A DNA stretch of 64,000 nt from Liolophura sinensis (lineage: Eukaryota > Mollusca > Polyplacophora > Chitonida > Chitonidae): assembly GCF_032854445.1 (NCBI RefSeq), contig NW_027018097.1, positions 19,886 through 83,885 of the forward strand, written 5' to 3'. Below, piece by piece: positions 1-11,309 of the stretch. Each line of letters begins with the position of its first letter. Position 1 is the stretch's first letter. The position numbers and the translations under genes were made by a program. Under the pieces are notes generated by a model. The model was not told the DNA's origin. It made no database searches and saw only the letters and a program-made list of their open reading frames with translations.

Positions 1-54
1 TATCTAGTACCTTGTGTTGTTTATGTACAAATGGTGTGATTTTTCTACACGTAG
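1..54. repeat. Doubled segment, copy A (3' remnant, cut by window edge)
   Basis: The first 54 bases match the tail of the ~160-bp segment, from the tatctagtacc region through tacacgtag. They run directly into a full second copy starting at base 55. This places the window start inside a 708-bp unit. Confidence 0.8.
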
Positions 55-214
55 AAAATTTGTAATTTTTCAACAGCTGCCGATGCCTGGCCCAATTCTG
101 CACCTTTTGGCACCTTAATGATGTGGGTCAGTGTTCAATTGTACTTTTTACAGCAGACTGTACATAGTACCTTGTGTTTTATATGTACAAATGGTGTTGT
201 TTTTCTACACGTAG
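55..214. repeat. Doubled segment, copy B (partial first unit)
   Basis: A 160-bp stretch from aaaatttgtaattttt to acacgtag, followed by ataaagac as in all units. It shares the cagtgttcaattgtac core with the B copies at 764 and 1472, and with the 549-bp units. Confidence 0.85.
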
Positions 215-603
215 ATAAAGACTTTGAGATTTTCTTGGACTTAGAAGTAAGACAATTGCTGGGTGAGTTAAAAGGGCTTGGCCTAAAGATTTGACGTTTT
301 CTGGACTACCGAAGGGCACATAACTTATAGTCAAAAGTTGAATATAATATTGACCAGTCGCGATGGTACATAGTAGGTTGTAGCCGATTTCAATTAACAA
401 AAAAACCAGGCAAAAATGCAAAAGTGGAAAAACTGTTCCAGTGCTGCTGGTAAGAGGCTAATCCGACGTATTTAGTGACGAGAAATCGAATGGTGCAAAC
501 CGCGTTGCTCTGTGACCAATACTTTTGGCTGTAGCGACAATTGAATGATCATTGTTGTCATAAACACGTGCCCAGCAACGGCTCTTACTCCATGGAAAAA
601 AGG

Positions 604-763
604 AAAATTTGCAATTTTTCAACAGCTGCCGATGCCTGGCCCAATTCCGGATCTTTTGGCACCTTAATGATGTGGGTCAGTTTTTAATTGTAATTTTTAT
701 AGCAGACTGTATCCAGTACCTTGTGTTGTTTTTGTACAAATGGTGTCGTTTTTCTACACGTAG
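604..763. repeat. Doubled segment, copy A in second long unit
   Basis: 160 bp from aaaatttgc to acacgtag. Compared with copy B it has ggatctttt, a cagttttt core, aattgtaattttta and gttgtttttgtac. The same variants recur in copy A of the next unit (1312-1471). Copies A and B were therefore already distinct before the 708-bp unit was amplified. Confidence 0.88.
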
Positions 764-922
764 AAAATTTGCAATTTTTCAACAGTTGCCGATGCATGGC
801 CCAATTCCGCATATTTGGGCACCTAATGATGTGGGTCAGTGTTCAGTTGTACTTTTTACAGCAGACTGTATCTAGTACTTTGTGTTGTTTATGTACAAAT
901 GGTGTGGTTTTTCTACACGTAG
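764..922. repeat. Doubled segment, copy B in second long unit
   Basis: 159 bp immediately following copy A. It carries gcatatttg, cagtgttcagttgtac and gttgtttatgtac, which are the B-type variants. It then joins the ataaagacattgag stretch common to every unit. Confidence 0.88.
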
Positions 923-1311
923 ATAAAGACATTGAGATTGTCCTGGACTTAGAAGTAAGACAATTGCTGGGTGAGTTAAATGGGCATGGCCCAAAGATTT
1001 GACGTCTTCTGGACTACCGAAGGGCACATAACTTATAGTCAAAAGTTGAATATAGTAATAACCAGTCGCGATGGTACATAGTACGGTGTAGCCGATTTCA
1101 ATTAACAAAAAGACCAGGCAAAAATGCAAAAGTGGAAAAACTGTTCCAGTGCTGCTGGTAAGAGGCTAATCCAACGTATTTTGTGACGAGAAATCGAATG
1201 GTGCAAACCGCGTTGCTCTCCGACCAATACTTTTGGCTGTAGCGACAACTGAATGATCATTGATGTCATAATCACGTGCCCAGCAACGGCTCTTACTCCA
1301 TGGAAACCAGA

Positions 1312-1471
1312 AAAATTTGCAATTTTTCAACAGCTGCCGATGCCTGGCCCAATTCCGGATCTTTTCGTACCTTAATGATGTGGGTCAGTTTTCAATTGTA
1401 ATTTTTACAGCAGACTGTATCAAGTACCTTGTGTTGTTTTTGTACAAATGGTGAGGTTTTTCTACACGTAG
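1312..1471. repeat. Doubled segment, copy A in third long unit
   Basis: 160 bp with the A-type variants ggatctttt, cagttttcaattgtaa and gttgtttttgtac, lying 708 bp after copy A of the previous unit. Confidence 0.88.
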
Positions 1472-1631
1472 AAAATTTGCAATTTTTCAACAGTTGCCGA
1501 TGCCTGGCCCAATTCCGCATATTTTGGCACCTTAATGATGTGGGTTAGTGTTCAATTGTACTTTTTACAGCAGACTGTATATAGTACCTTGTGTTTTTTA
1601 TGTACAAATGGTGTGGTTTTTCTACACGTAG
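1472..1631. repeat. Doubled segment, copy B in third long unit
   Basis: 160 bp with B-type variants (gcatattttgg, cagtgttcaattgtac, gttttttatgtac). Its 3' half is the part of the long unit most like the single segment kept in the 549-bp units. Confidence 0.88.
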
Positions 1632-1983
1632 ATAAAGACTTTGAGATTGTCTCGGACTTAGAAGTAAGACAGTTGCTGGGTGAGTTAAATGGGCTTGGCC
1701 CAAAGATTTGACGTCGTCTGGGCTACCGAAGGGCACATAACTTATAATGAAAAGTTGAATATAGTAATGACCAGTCGCGATTGTACATAGTCAATGTAGC
1801 CGATTTCAATTAGCAAAAAGACCAGGTAAATATCCAAAAGTGGAAAAACTGTTCCAATGCTGCTGGTAAATGGCTAATCCGACGTATTTTGTGACGAGAA
1901 ATCGAATGGTGCAAACCGCGTTGCTCTCCGACCAATACTTTTGGCTGTAGCCACAATTGAATAATCATTGATGTCAAAATCAT
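1632..1983. repeat. Transition from long-unit to short-unit sequence
   Basis: At its start this stretch still carries long-unit variants (gactttgagattgtc). From about 1,700 it has short-unit variants: gacgtcgtctgggctacc, an attagcaaaaagacc core and gctgtagccacaattg. The next unit (marker 1984) has a single copy of the ~160-bp segment. The switch from 708-bp to 549-bp type therefore falls at about 1,640-1,700. It is a smooth in-register change with no foreign sequence at the joint. Confidence 0.75.
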
Positions 1984-4724
1984 GTGCCCAGCAACGGCTC
2001 TTACTTCATGGAAACCAAGGAAATTTGCAATTTTTCAACAGCTGGAGATGCCTGGCCCAATTGCGCATCTTTCGGCACCTTATTGATGTGGGTCAGTGTT
2101 CAATTGTACTTTTTACAGCGGACTGTGTCATGTACCTTGTGTTTTTTTATATACAAATGGTGTGGTTTTTCTACATGTAAATAAAGACATTTAGTTTGTC
2201 TTCGACTTAAAAGTAAGACATTTGCTTGGTGAGTTAAATGGGCTTGGCCCAAAGATTTGACGTCGTCTGGGCTACCGAAGGGCACATAACTTATAATGAA
2301 AAGTTGAATATAGTAATGACCAGTCGCAATGGTACATAGTAAATGTAGCCGATTTCAATTAGCAAAAAGACCAGGTAAAAATCCAAAAGTGGAAAAACTG
2401 TTCCAATGCTGCTGGTAAGAGGCTAATCCGACGTATTTTGTGACGAGAAATCGAATGGTGCAAACCGCGTTGCTCTCTGACCATAACGTTTGGCTGTAGC
2501 CACAGTTGAATAATCATTGATGTCAAGATCACGTGCCCAGCAACGGCTCTTACTCCATGGAAACCATAGAAATTTGCAATTTTTCAACAGCTGGAGATGC
2601 CTGGCCCAATTGCGCATCTTTTGGCACCTTATTGATGTGGGTCAGTGTTCAATTGTACTTTTTACAGCAGACTGTATCAAGTACCTTTTGTTTTTTATAT
2701 ACAAATGGTGTGGTTTTTCTACATGTAGATAAAGACATTAAGTTTGTCTTCGACTTAGAAGTAAGACATTTGGTGGGTGAGTTAAATGGGCTTGGCCCAA
2801 AGATTTGACGTCGTCTGGGCTACCGAAGGGCACATAACTTATAATGAAAAGTTGAATATAGTAATGACCAGTCGAAATGGTACATAGTAAATGTAGCCGA
2901 TTTCAATTCGCAAAAAGACCAGGCAAAAATCCAAAAGTGGAAAAACTGTTCCAATGCTGCTGGAAAGAGGCTAATCCGACGTATTTTTGACGAGAAATCG
3001 AATGGTGCAAACCGCGTTGCTCTCCGACCAATACTTTGGGCTGTAGCCACAAATGAATAATCATTGATGTCAAGATCACGTGCCCAGCAACGGCTCTTAC
3101 TCCATGGAAACCATAGAAATTTGCAATTTTTCAACAGCTGGAGATGCCTGGCCCAATTGCGCATCTTTTGGCACCTTATTGATGTGGGTCAGTGTTCAAT
3201 TGTACTTTTTACAGCGGACTGTGTCATGTACCTTGTGTTTTTTTATATACAAATGGTGTGGTTTTTCTACATGTAGATAAAGACATTGAGTTTTTCTTCG
3301 ACTTAGAAGTAAGACATTTGCTGGGTGAGTTAAATGGGCTTGGCCAAAGATTTGACGTCGTCTGGGCTACCGAAGGGCACATAACTTATAATGAAAAGTT
3401 GAATATAGTAATGACCAGTCGCAATTGTACATAGTTAATGTAGCCGATTTCAATTAGCAAAAAGACCAGGTAAAAACCCAAAAGTGGAAAAACTGTTCCA
3501 ATGCTGCTGGTAAGAGGCTAATCCGACGTATTTAGTGACGAGAAATCGAATGGTGCAAACCGCGTTGCTCTCCGACCAATACGTTTGGCTGTAGCCACAA
3601 ATGAATAATCATTGATGTCAAGATCACGTGCCAGCAACGGCTCTTACTCCATGGAAACCATAGAAATTTGCAATTTTTCAACAGCTGGAGATGCCTGGCC
3701 CAATTGCCGCATCTTTTGGCACCTTATTGATGTGGGTCAGTGTTCAATTGTACTTTTTACAGCGGACTGTGTCATGTACCTTGTGTTTTTTTATATACAA
3801 ATGGTGTGGTTTTTCTACATGTAGATAAAGACATTGAGTTTTTCTTCGACTTAGAAGTAAGACATTTGCTGGGTGAGTTAAATGGGCTTGGCCCAAAGAT
3901 TTGACGTCGTCTGGGCTACCGAAATGCACATAACTTATATTGAAAAGTTGAATATAGTAATAACCAGTCGCAATGGTACATAGTAAATGTAGCCGATTTC
4001 AATTAGCAAAAAAGACAGGCAAAAATCCAAAAGTGGAAAAACTGTTCCAATGCTGCTGGTAAGAGGCTAATCCGACGTATTTTGTCACGAGAAATCGAAT
4101 GGTGCAAACCGCGTTGCTCTCCGACCAATACTTTTGGCTGTAGCCACAATTGAATAATCATTGATGTCAAGATCACGTGCCCAGCAACGGCTTTTACCTC
4201 CATGGAAACCATAGAAATTTGCAATTTTTGAACACCTGGAGATGCCTGGCCAATTGCGCATCTTTTGGCACCTTATTGATGTGGGTCAGTGTTCAATTGT
4301 ACTTTTTACAGCGGACTGTGTCATGTACCTTTGTGTTTTTTTATATACAAATGGTGTGGTTTTTCTACATGTAGATAAAGACATTGAGATTGCTTCGACT
4401 TAGAAGTAAGACATTTGCTGGGTGAGTTAAATGGGCTTGGCCCGAAGATTTGACGTCGTCTGGGCTACCGAAGGGCACATAACTTATAATGAAAAGTTGA
4501 ATATAGTAATGACCAGTCGCGATTGTACATAGTTAATGTAGCCGATTCAATTAGCAAAAAGACCAGGTAAAAATCCAAAAGTGGAAAAACTGTTCCAATG
4601 CTGCTGGTAAGAGGCTAATCCGACGTATTTTGTGACGAGAAATCGAATGGTGCAAACCGCGTTGCTCTCCGACCAATACGTATGGCTGTAGCCACAATTG
4701 AATAATCATTGATGTCAAGATCAC

Positions 4725-5824
4725 GTGCCCAGCAACGGCTCTTACTCCATGGAAACCAAGGAAATTTGCAATTTTTTCAACAGCTGGAGATGCCTGGCCC
4801 AATTGCGCATCTTTCGGCACCTTATTGATGTGGGTCAGTGTTCAATTGTACTTTTTACAGCGGACTGTGTCATGTACCTTGTGTTTTTTTTATGTACAAA
4901 TGGTGTGGTTTTTCTACATGTAAATAAAGACATTTAGTTTGTCTTCGACTTAAAAGTAAGACATTTGCTGGGTGAGTTAAATGGGCTTGGCCCAAAGATT
5001 TGACGTCGTCTGGCTACCGAAGGGCACATAACTTATAATGAAAAGTTGAATAAAGTAATGACCAGTCGCAATGGTACATAGTAAATGTAGCCGATTTCAA
5101 TTAGCAAAAAGACCAGGTAAAAATCCAAAAGTGGAAAAACTGTTCCAATGCTGCTGGTAAGAGGCTAATCCGACGTATTTTGTGACGAGAAATCGAATGG
5201 TGCAAACCGCGTTGCTCTCCGACCAATACGTTTGGCTGTAGCTACAGTTGAATAATCATTGATGTCAAGATCACGTGCCCAGCAACGGCTCTTACTCCAT
5301 GGAAACCATAGAAATTTGCAATTTTTCAACAGCTGGAGATGCCTGGCCCAATTGCGCATCTTTTGGCACCTTATTGATGTGGGTCAGTGTTCAATTGTAC
5401 TTTTTACAGCAGACTGTATCAAGTACCTTGTGTTTTTTTATATACAAATGGTGTGGTTTTTCTACATGTAGATAAAGACATTAAGTTTGTCTTCGACTTA
5501 GAAGTAAGACAATTGCTGGGTGAGTTAAATGGGCTTGGCCCAAAGATTTGACGTCGTCTGGGCTACCGAAGGGCACATAACTTATAATGAAAAGTTGAAT
5601 ATAGTAATGACCAGTCGCAATGGTACATAGTAAATGTAGCCGATTTCAATTCGCAAAAAGACCAGGCAAAAATCCAAAAGTGGAAAAACTGTTTCCAATG
5701 CTGCTGGTAAGAGGCTAATCCGACGTATTTTGTGACGAGAAATCGAATGGTGCAAACCGCGTTGCTCTCCGACCAATACGTTTGGCTGTAGCCACAAATG
5801 AATAATCATTGATGTCAAGATCAC
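4725..5824. repeat. Two-unit block, upstream copy of a ten-unit-spaced pair
   Basis: The units at 4725 and 5275 match those at 10213 and 10762 in the same order. They share aaataaagacatttag, then ttgaataaagtaatg, then attaagtttgtc. The offset is 5,487-5,488 bp, i.e. ten monomers. Confidence 0.65.
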
Positions 5825-6372
5825 GTGCCAGCAACGGCTCTTACTCCATGGAAACCATAGAAATTTGCAATTTTTCAACAGCTGGAGATGCCTGGCCCAA
5901 TTGCGCATCTTTTGGCACCTTATTGATGTGGGTCAGTGTTCAATTGTACTTTTTACAGCGGACTGTGTCATGTACCTTGTGTTTTTTTATATACAAATGG
6001 TGTGGTTTTTCTACATGTAGATAAAGACAATGAGTTTTTCTTCGACTTAGAAGTAAGACATTTACTGGGTGAGTTAAATGGGCTTGGCCTGAAGATTTGA
6101 CGTCGTTTGGGCTACCGAAGGGCACATAACTTATAATGAAAAGTTGAATATAGTAATGACCAGTCGCGATTGTACATAGTAAATGTAGCCGATTTCAATT
6201 AGCAAAAAGACCAGGCAAAAATCCAAAAGTGGAAAAACTGTTCCAAAGCTGCTGGTAAGAGGCTAATCCGACGTAATTTGTGACGAGAAATCGAATGGTG
6301 CAAACCGCGTTGCTCTCCGACCAATACGTTTGGCTGTAGCCACAAATGAATAATCATTGATGTCAAGATCAC

Positions 6373-8017
6373 GTGCCCAGCAACGGCTCTTACTCCATGG
6401 AAACCACAGAAATTTGCAATTTTTCAACAGCTGGAGATGCCTGGCCCAATTGCGCATCTTTTGGCACCTTATTGATGTGGGTCAGTGTTCAATTGTACTT
6501 TTTACAGCAGGATGTATCAAGTACCTTGTGTTTTTTATATACAAATGGTGTGGTTTTTCTACATGTAGATAAAAACATTGAGATTTTCCTCGACTTAGAA
6601 GTAAGACATTTGCTGGGTGAGTTAAATGGGCTTGGCCCAAAGATTTGACGTCGTCTGGGCTACCGAAGGGCACATAACTTATAATGAAAAGTTGAATATA
6701 GTAATGACCAGTCGCGATTGTACATAGTTAATGTAGCCGATTTCAATTAGCAAAAAGACCAGGTAAAAATCCAAAAGTGGAAAAACTGTTCCAATGCTGC
6801 TGGTAAGAGGCTAATCCGACGTATTTTGTGACGAGAAATCGAATGGTGCAAACGGCGTTGCTCTCCGACCAATACGTTTGGCTGTAGCCACAATTGAATA
6901 ATCATTGATGTCAAGATCACGTGCCCAGCAACGGCTCTTACTCCATGGAAACCAAGGAAATTTGCAATTTTTCAACAGCTGGAGATGCCTGGCCCAATTG
7001 CGCATCTTTCGGCACCTTATTGATGTGGGTCAGTGTTCAATTGTACTTTTTACAGCGGACTGTGTCATGTACCTTGTGTTTTTTTATATACAAATGGTGT
7101 GGTTTTTCTACATGTAGATAAAGACATTGAGATTTTCTTCGACTTAGAAGTAAGACATTTGCTGGGTGAGTCAAATGGGCTTGGCCCGAAGATTTGACGT
7201 CGTCTGGGCTACCGAAGGGCACATAACTTATAATGAAAAGTTGAATATAGTAATGACAAGTCGCGATTGTACATAGTTAATGTAGCCGATTTCAATTAGC
7301 AAAAAGACCAGGCAAAAATCCAAAAGTGGAAAAACTGTTATAAATGCTGCTGGTAAGAGGCTAATCCGACGTATTTTTGACGAGAAATCGAATGGTGCAA
7401 ACCGCGTTGCTCTCCGACCAATACGTTTGGCTGTAGCCACAGTTGAATAATCATTGATGTCAAGATCACGTGCCCAGCAACGGCTCTTACTCCATGGAAA
7501 CCACAGAAATTTGCAATTTTTCAACAGCTGGAGATGCCTGGCCCAATTGCGCATCTTTTGGCACCTTATTGATGTGGGTCAGTGTTCAATTGTACTTTTT
7601 ACAGCAGGATGTATCAAGTACCTTGTGTTTTTTATATACAAATGGTGTGGTTTTTCTACATGTAGATAAAAACATTGAGATTTTCCTCGACTTAGAAGTA
7701 AGACATTTGCTGGGTGAGTTAAATGGGCTTGGCCCAAAGATTTGACGTCGTCTGGGCTACCGAAGGGCACATAACTTATAATGAAAAGTTGAATATAGTA
7801 ATGACCAGTCGCGATTGTACATAGTTAATGTAGCCGATTTCAATTAGCAAAAAGACCAGGCAAAAATCCAAAAGTGGAAAAACTGTTCCAATGCTGCTGG
7901 TAAGAGGCTAATCCGACGTATTTAGTGACGAGAAATCGAATGGTGCAAACCGCGTTGCTCTCCGACCAATACGTTTGGCTGTAGCCACAAATGAATAATC
8001 ATTGATGTCAAGATCAC
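6373..8017. repeat. Paired gcaggatg-type units with one unit between (two-unit echo)
   Basis: The units at 6373 and 7470 share gcaggatgtatcaag, aaaaacattgag and ttttcctcgac over their 3' halves, 1,097 bp apart. The 6921 unit between them is a different type. A third copy of this type occurs at 12958, which is 5,488 bp (ten units) after 7470. Confidence 0.75.
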
Positions 8018-9114
8018 GTGCCCAGCAACGGCTCTTACTCCATGGAAACCACAGAAATTTGCAATTTTTCAACAGCTGGAGATGCCTGGCCCAATTGCGC
8101 ATCTTTTGGCACCTTATTAATGTGGGTCAGTGTTCAATTGTACTTTTTACAGCAGACTGTATCAAGTACCTTGTGTTTTTTATATACAAATGGTGTGGTT
8201 TTTCTACATGTAGATAAAGACAATGGGTTTGTCTTCGACTTAGAAGTAAGACATTTGCTTGGTGAGTTAAATGGGCTTGGCCCAAAGATTTCACGTCGTC
8301 TGAGCTACCGAAGGGCACATAACTTATAATAAAAAGTTGAATATAGTAATGACCAGTCGCAATGGAACATAGTAAATGTAGCCGATTTCAATTAGCAAAA
8401 AGACCAGGCAAAAATCCAAAAGTGGAAAAACTGTTCCAATGCTGCTGGTAAGAGGCTAATCCGACGTATTTTGTAACGAGAAATCGAATGGTGGAAACCG
8501 CGTTGCTCTCCGACCAATACGTTTGGCTGTAGCCACAATTGAATAATCATTGATGTCAAGATGACGTGCACAGCAACGGCTTTTACTCCATGGAAACCAT
8601 AGAAATTTGCAATTTTTCAACAGCTGGAGATGCCTGGCCCAATTGCGCATCTTTTGGCACCTTATTGATGTGGGTCAGTGTTCAATTGTACTTTTTACAG
8701 CAGGATATATTAAGTACCTTGTGTTTTTTTATATACAAATGGTGCGGTTTTTCTACATGTAGATAAAGACATTGAGATTTTCTTCGACTTAGAAGTAAGA
8801 TATTTGCTGGGTGAGTTAAATGGGCTTGGCCCAAAGATTTGACGTCGTCTGGGCTACCGAAGGGCACATAACTTATAATAAAAAGTTGAATATAGTAATG
8901 ACCAGTCACGATTGTACATAGTTAATGTAGCCGATTTCAATTAGCAAAAAGACCAGGTAAAAATCCAAAAGTGGAAAAACTGTTCCAATGCTGCTGGTAA
9001 GAGGCTAATCCGACGTATTTTGTGACGAGAAATCGAATGGTGCAAACCGCGTTGCTCTCCGACCAATACGTTTGGCTGTAGCCACAATTGAATAATCATT
9101 GATGTCAAGATCAC
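8018..9114. repeat. Two-unit block, upstream copy (partner at 18999)
   Basis: The 8018 unit (gacaatgggtttg, gcttggtgag, ctgagctacc) is followed by the 8566 unit (tttgtaacgag before it, gcaggatatattaag within it). The same pair in the same order occurs at 18999 and 19547, 10,981 bp downstream (twenty units). Confidence 0.7.
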
Positions 9115-10212
9115 GTGCCCAGCAACGGCTCTTACTCCATGGAAACCAAGGAAATTTGCAATTTTTCAACAGCTGGAGATGCCTGGCCCAATTGCGCATC
9201 TTTCGGCACCTTATTGATGTGGGTCAGTGTTCAATTGTACTTTTTACAGCGGACTGTGTCATGTACCTTGTGTTTTTTTATATACAAATGGTGTGGTTTT
9301 TCTACATGTAAAAAAAAACATTTAGTTTGTCTTCGACTTAAAAGTAAGACATTTGCTGGGTGAGTTAAATGGGCTTGGCCCAAAGATTTGACGTCGTCTG
9401 GGCTACCGAAGGGCACATAACTTATAATGAAAAGTTGAATATAGTAATGACCAGTCGCAATGGTACATAGTAAATGTAGCCGATTTCAATTAGCAAAAAG
9501 ACCAGGTAAAAATCCAAAAGTGGAAAAACTGTTCCAATGCTGCTGGTAAGAGGCTAATCCGACGTATTTTGTGACGAGAAATCGAATGGTGCAAACCGCG
9601 TTGCTCTCCGACCATAACGTTTGGCTGTAGCCACAGTTGAATAATCATTGATGTCAAGATCACGTGCCCAGCAACGGCTCTTACTCCATGGAAACCATAG
9701 AAATTTGCAATTTTTCAACAGCTGGAGATGCCTGGCCCAATTGCGCATCTTTTGGCACCTTATTGATGTGGGTCAGTGTTCAATTGTACTTTTTACAGCG
9801 GACTGTGTCATGTACCTTGTGTTTTTTTATATACAAATGGTGTGGTTTTTCTACATGTAGATAAAGACATTGAGTTTTTCTTCGACTTAGAAGTAAGACA
9901 TTTGCTGGGTGAGTTAAATGGGCTTGGCCCAAAGATTTGACGTCGTCTGGGCTACCGAAATGCACATAACTTATAATGAAAAGTTGAATATAGTAATAAC
10001 CAGTCGCAATGGTACATAGTAAATGTAGCCGATTTCAATTAGCAAAAAGACCAGGCAAAAATCCAAAAGTGGAAAAACTGTTCCAATGCTGCTGGTAAGA
10101 GGCTAATCCGACGTATTTTGTGACGAAAAATCGAATGGTGCAAACCGCGTTGCTCTCCGACCAATACGTATGGCTGTAGCCACAATTGAATAATCATTGA
10201 TGTCAAGATCAC

Positions 10213-11309
10213 GTGCCCAGCAACGGCTCTTACTCCATGGAAACCAAGGAAATTTGCAATTTTTCAACAGCTGGAGATGCCTGGCCCAATTGCGCATCTT
10301 TTGGCACCTTATTGATGTGGGTCAGTGTTCAATTGTACTTTTTACAGCAGACTGTGTCATGTACCTTGTGTTTTTTTATGTACAAATGGTGTGGTTTTTC
10401 TACATGTAAATAAAGACATTTAGTTTGTCTTCGACTTAAAAGTAAGACATTTGCTGGGTGAGTTAAATGGGCTTGGCCCAAAGATTTGACGTCGTCTGGG
10501 CTACCGAAGGGCACATAACTTACAATGAAAAGTTGAATAAAGTAATGACCAGTCGCAATGGTACATAGTAAATGTAGCCGATTTCAATTAGCAAAAAGAC
10601 AAGGTAAAAATCCAAAAGTGGAAAAACTGTTCCAATGCTGCTGGTAAGAGGCTAATCCGACGTATTTTCTGACGAGAAATCGAATGGTGCAAACCGCGTT
10701 GCTCTCCGACCAATACGTTTGGCTGTAGCCACAAATGAATAATCATTGATGTCAAGATCACGTGCCCAGCAACGGCTCTTACTCCATGGAAACCATAGAA
10801 ATTTGCAATTTTTCAACAGCTGGAGATGCCTGGCCCAATTGCGCATCTTTTGGCACCTTATTGATGTGGGTCAGTGTTCAATTGTACTTTTTACAGCAGA
10901 CTGTATCAAGTACCTTGTGTTTTTTATATACAAATGGTGTGGTTTTTCTACATGTAGATAAAGACATTAAGTTTGTCTTCGACTTAGAAGTAAGACATTT
11001 GCTGGGTGAGTTAAATGGGCTTGGCCCAAAGATTTGACGTCGTCTGGGCTACCGAAGGGCACATAACTTATAATGAAAAGTTGAATATAGTAATGACCAG
11101 TCGCAATGGTACATAGTAAATGTAGCCGATTTTGAATTCGCAAAAAGACCAGGCAAAAATCCAAAAGTGGAAAAACTGTTCCAATGCTGCTGGTAAGAGG
11201 CTAATCCGACGTATTTTTGACGAGAAATCGAATGGTGCAAACCGCGTTGCTCTCCGACCAATACGTTTGGCTGTAGCCACAGTTGAATAATCATTGATGT
11301 CAAGATCAC
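10213..11309. repeat. Two-unit block, downstream copy of a ten-unit-spaced pair
   Basis: Downstream partner of 4725-5824, with the same order of private variants, including the unusual ttgaataaagtaatg at about 10,532. It supports a ~5.49-kb periodicity in the left part of the array. Confidence 0.65.

Larger units (their letters stand above)
1..1690. repeat. Diverged long-unit segment (708-bp period) at the left end
   Basis: Markers at 568, 1276 and 1984 are exactly 708 bp apart, 159 bp more than the 549-bp unit. The extra length is a second copy of the segment that starts at aaaatttgc and ends at acacgtag. These units also carry differences absent from nearly all short units: ctgccgatgcc instead of ctggagatgcc, tctacacgtag instead of tctacatgtag, gctgtagcgacaa instead of gctgtagccacaa, and gacgtcttctggactacc or a variant instead of gacgtcgtctgggctacc. 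The window opens inside the first copy of the doubled segment, so this long form continues to the left. It could be the eroded margin of the array or the edge of a separate 708-bp subarray. Confidence 0.9.

Noticed and set aside
3192-3434. Plus-strand frame containing FDLEVRHLLGELNGLG followed by DVVWATEGHITYNEK
   Set aside because: It reads somewhat like a protein, but the second half joins only in units with a base missing at ggccaaag. Most units have a stop (tga) after LGPKI. I do not recognise it as part of any known protein.
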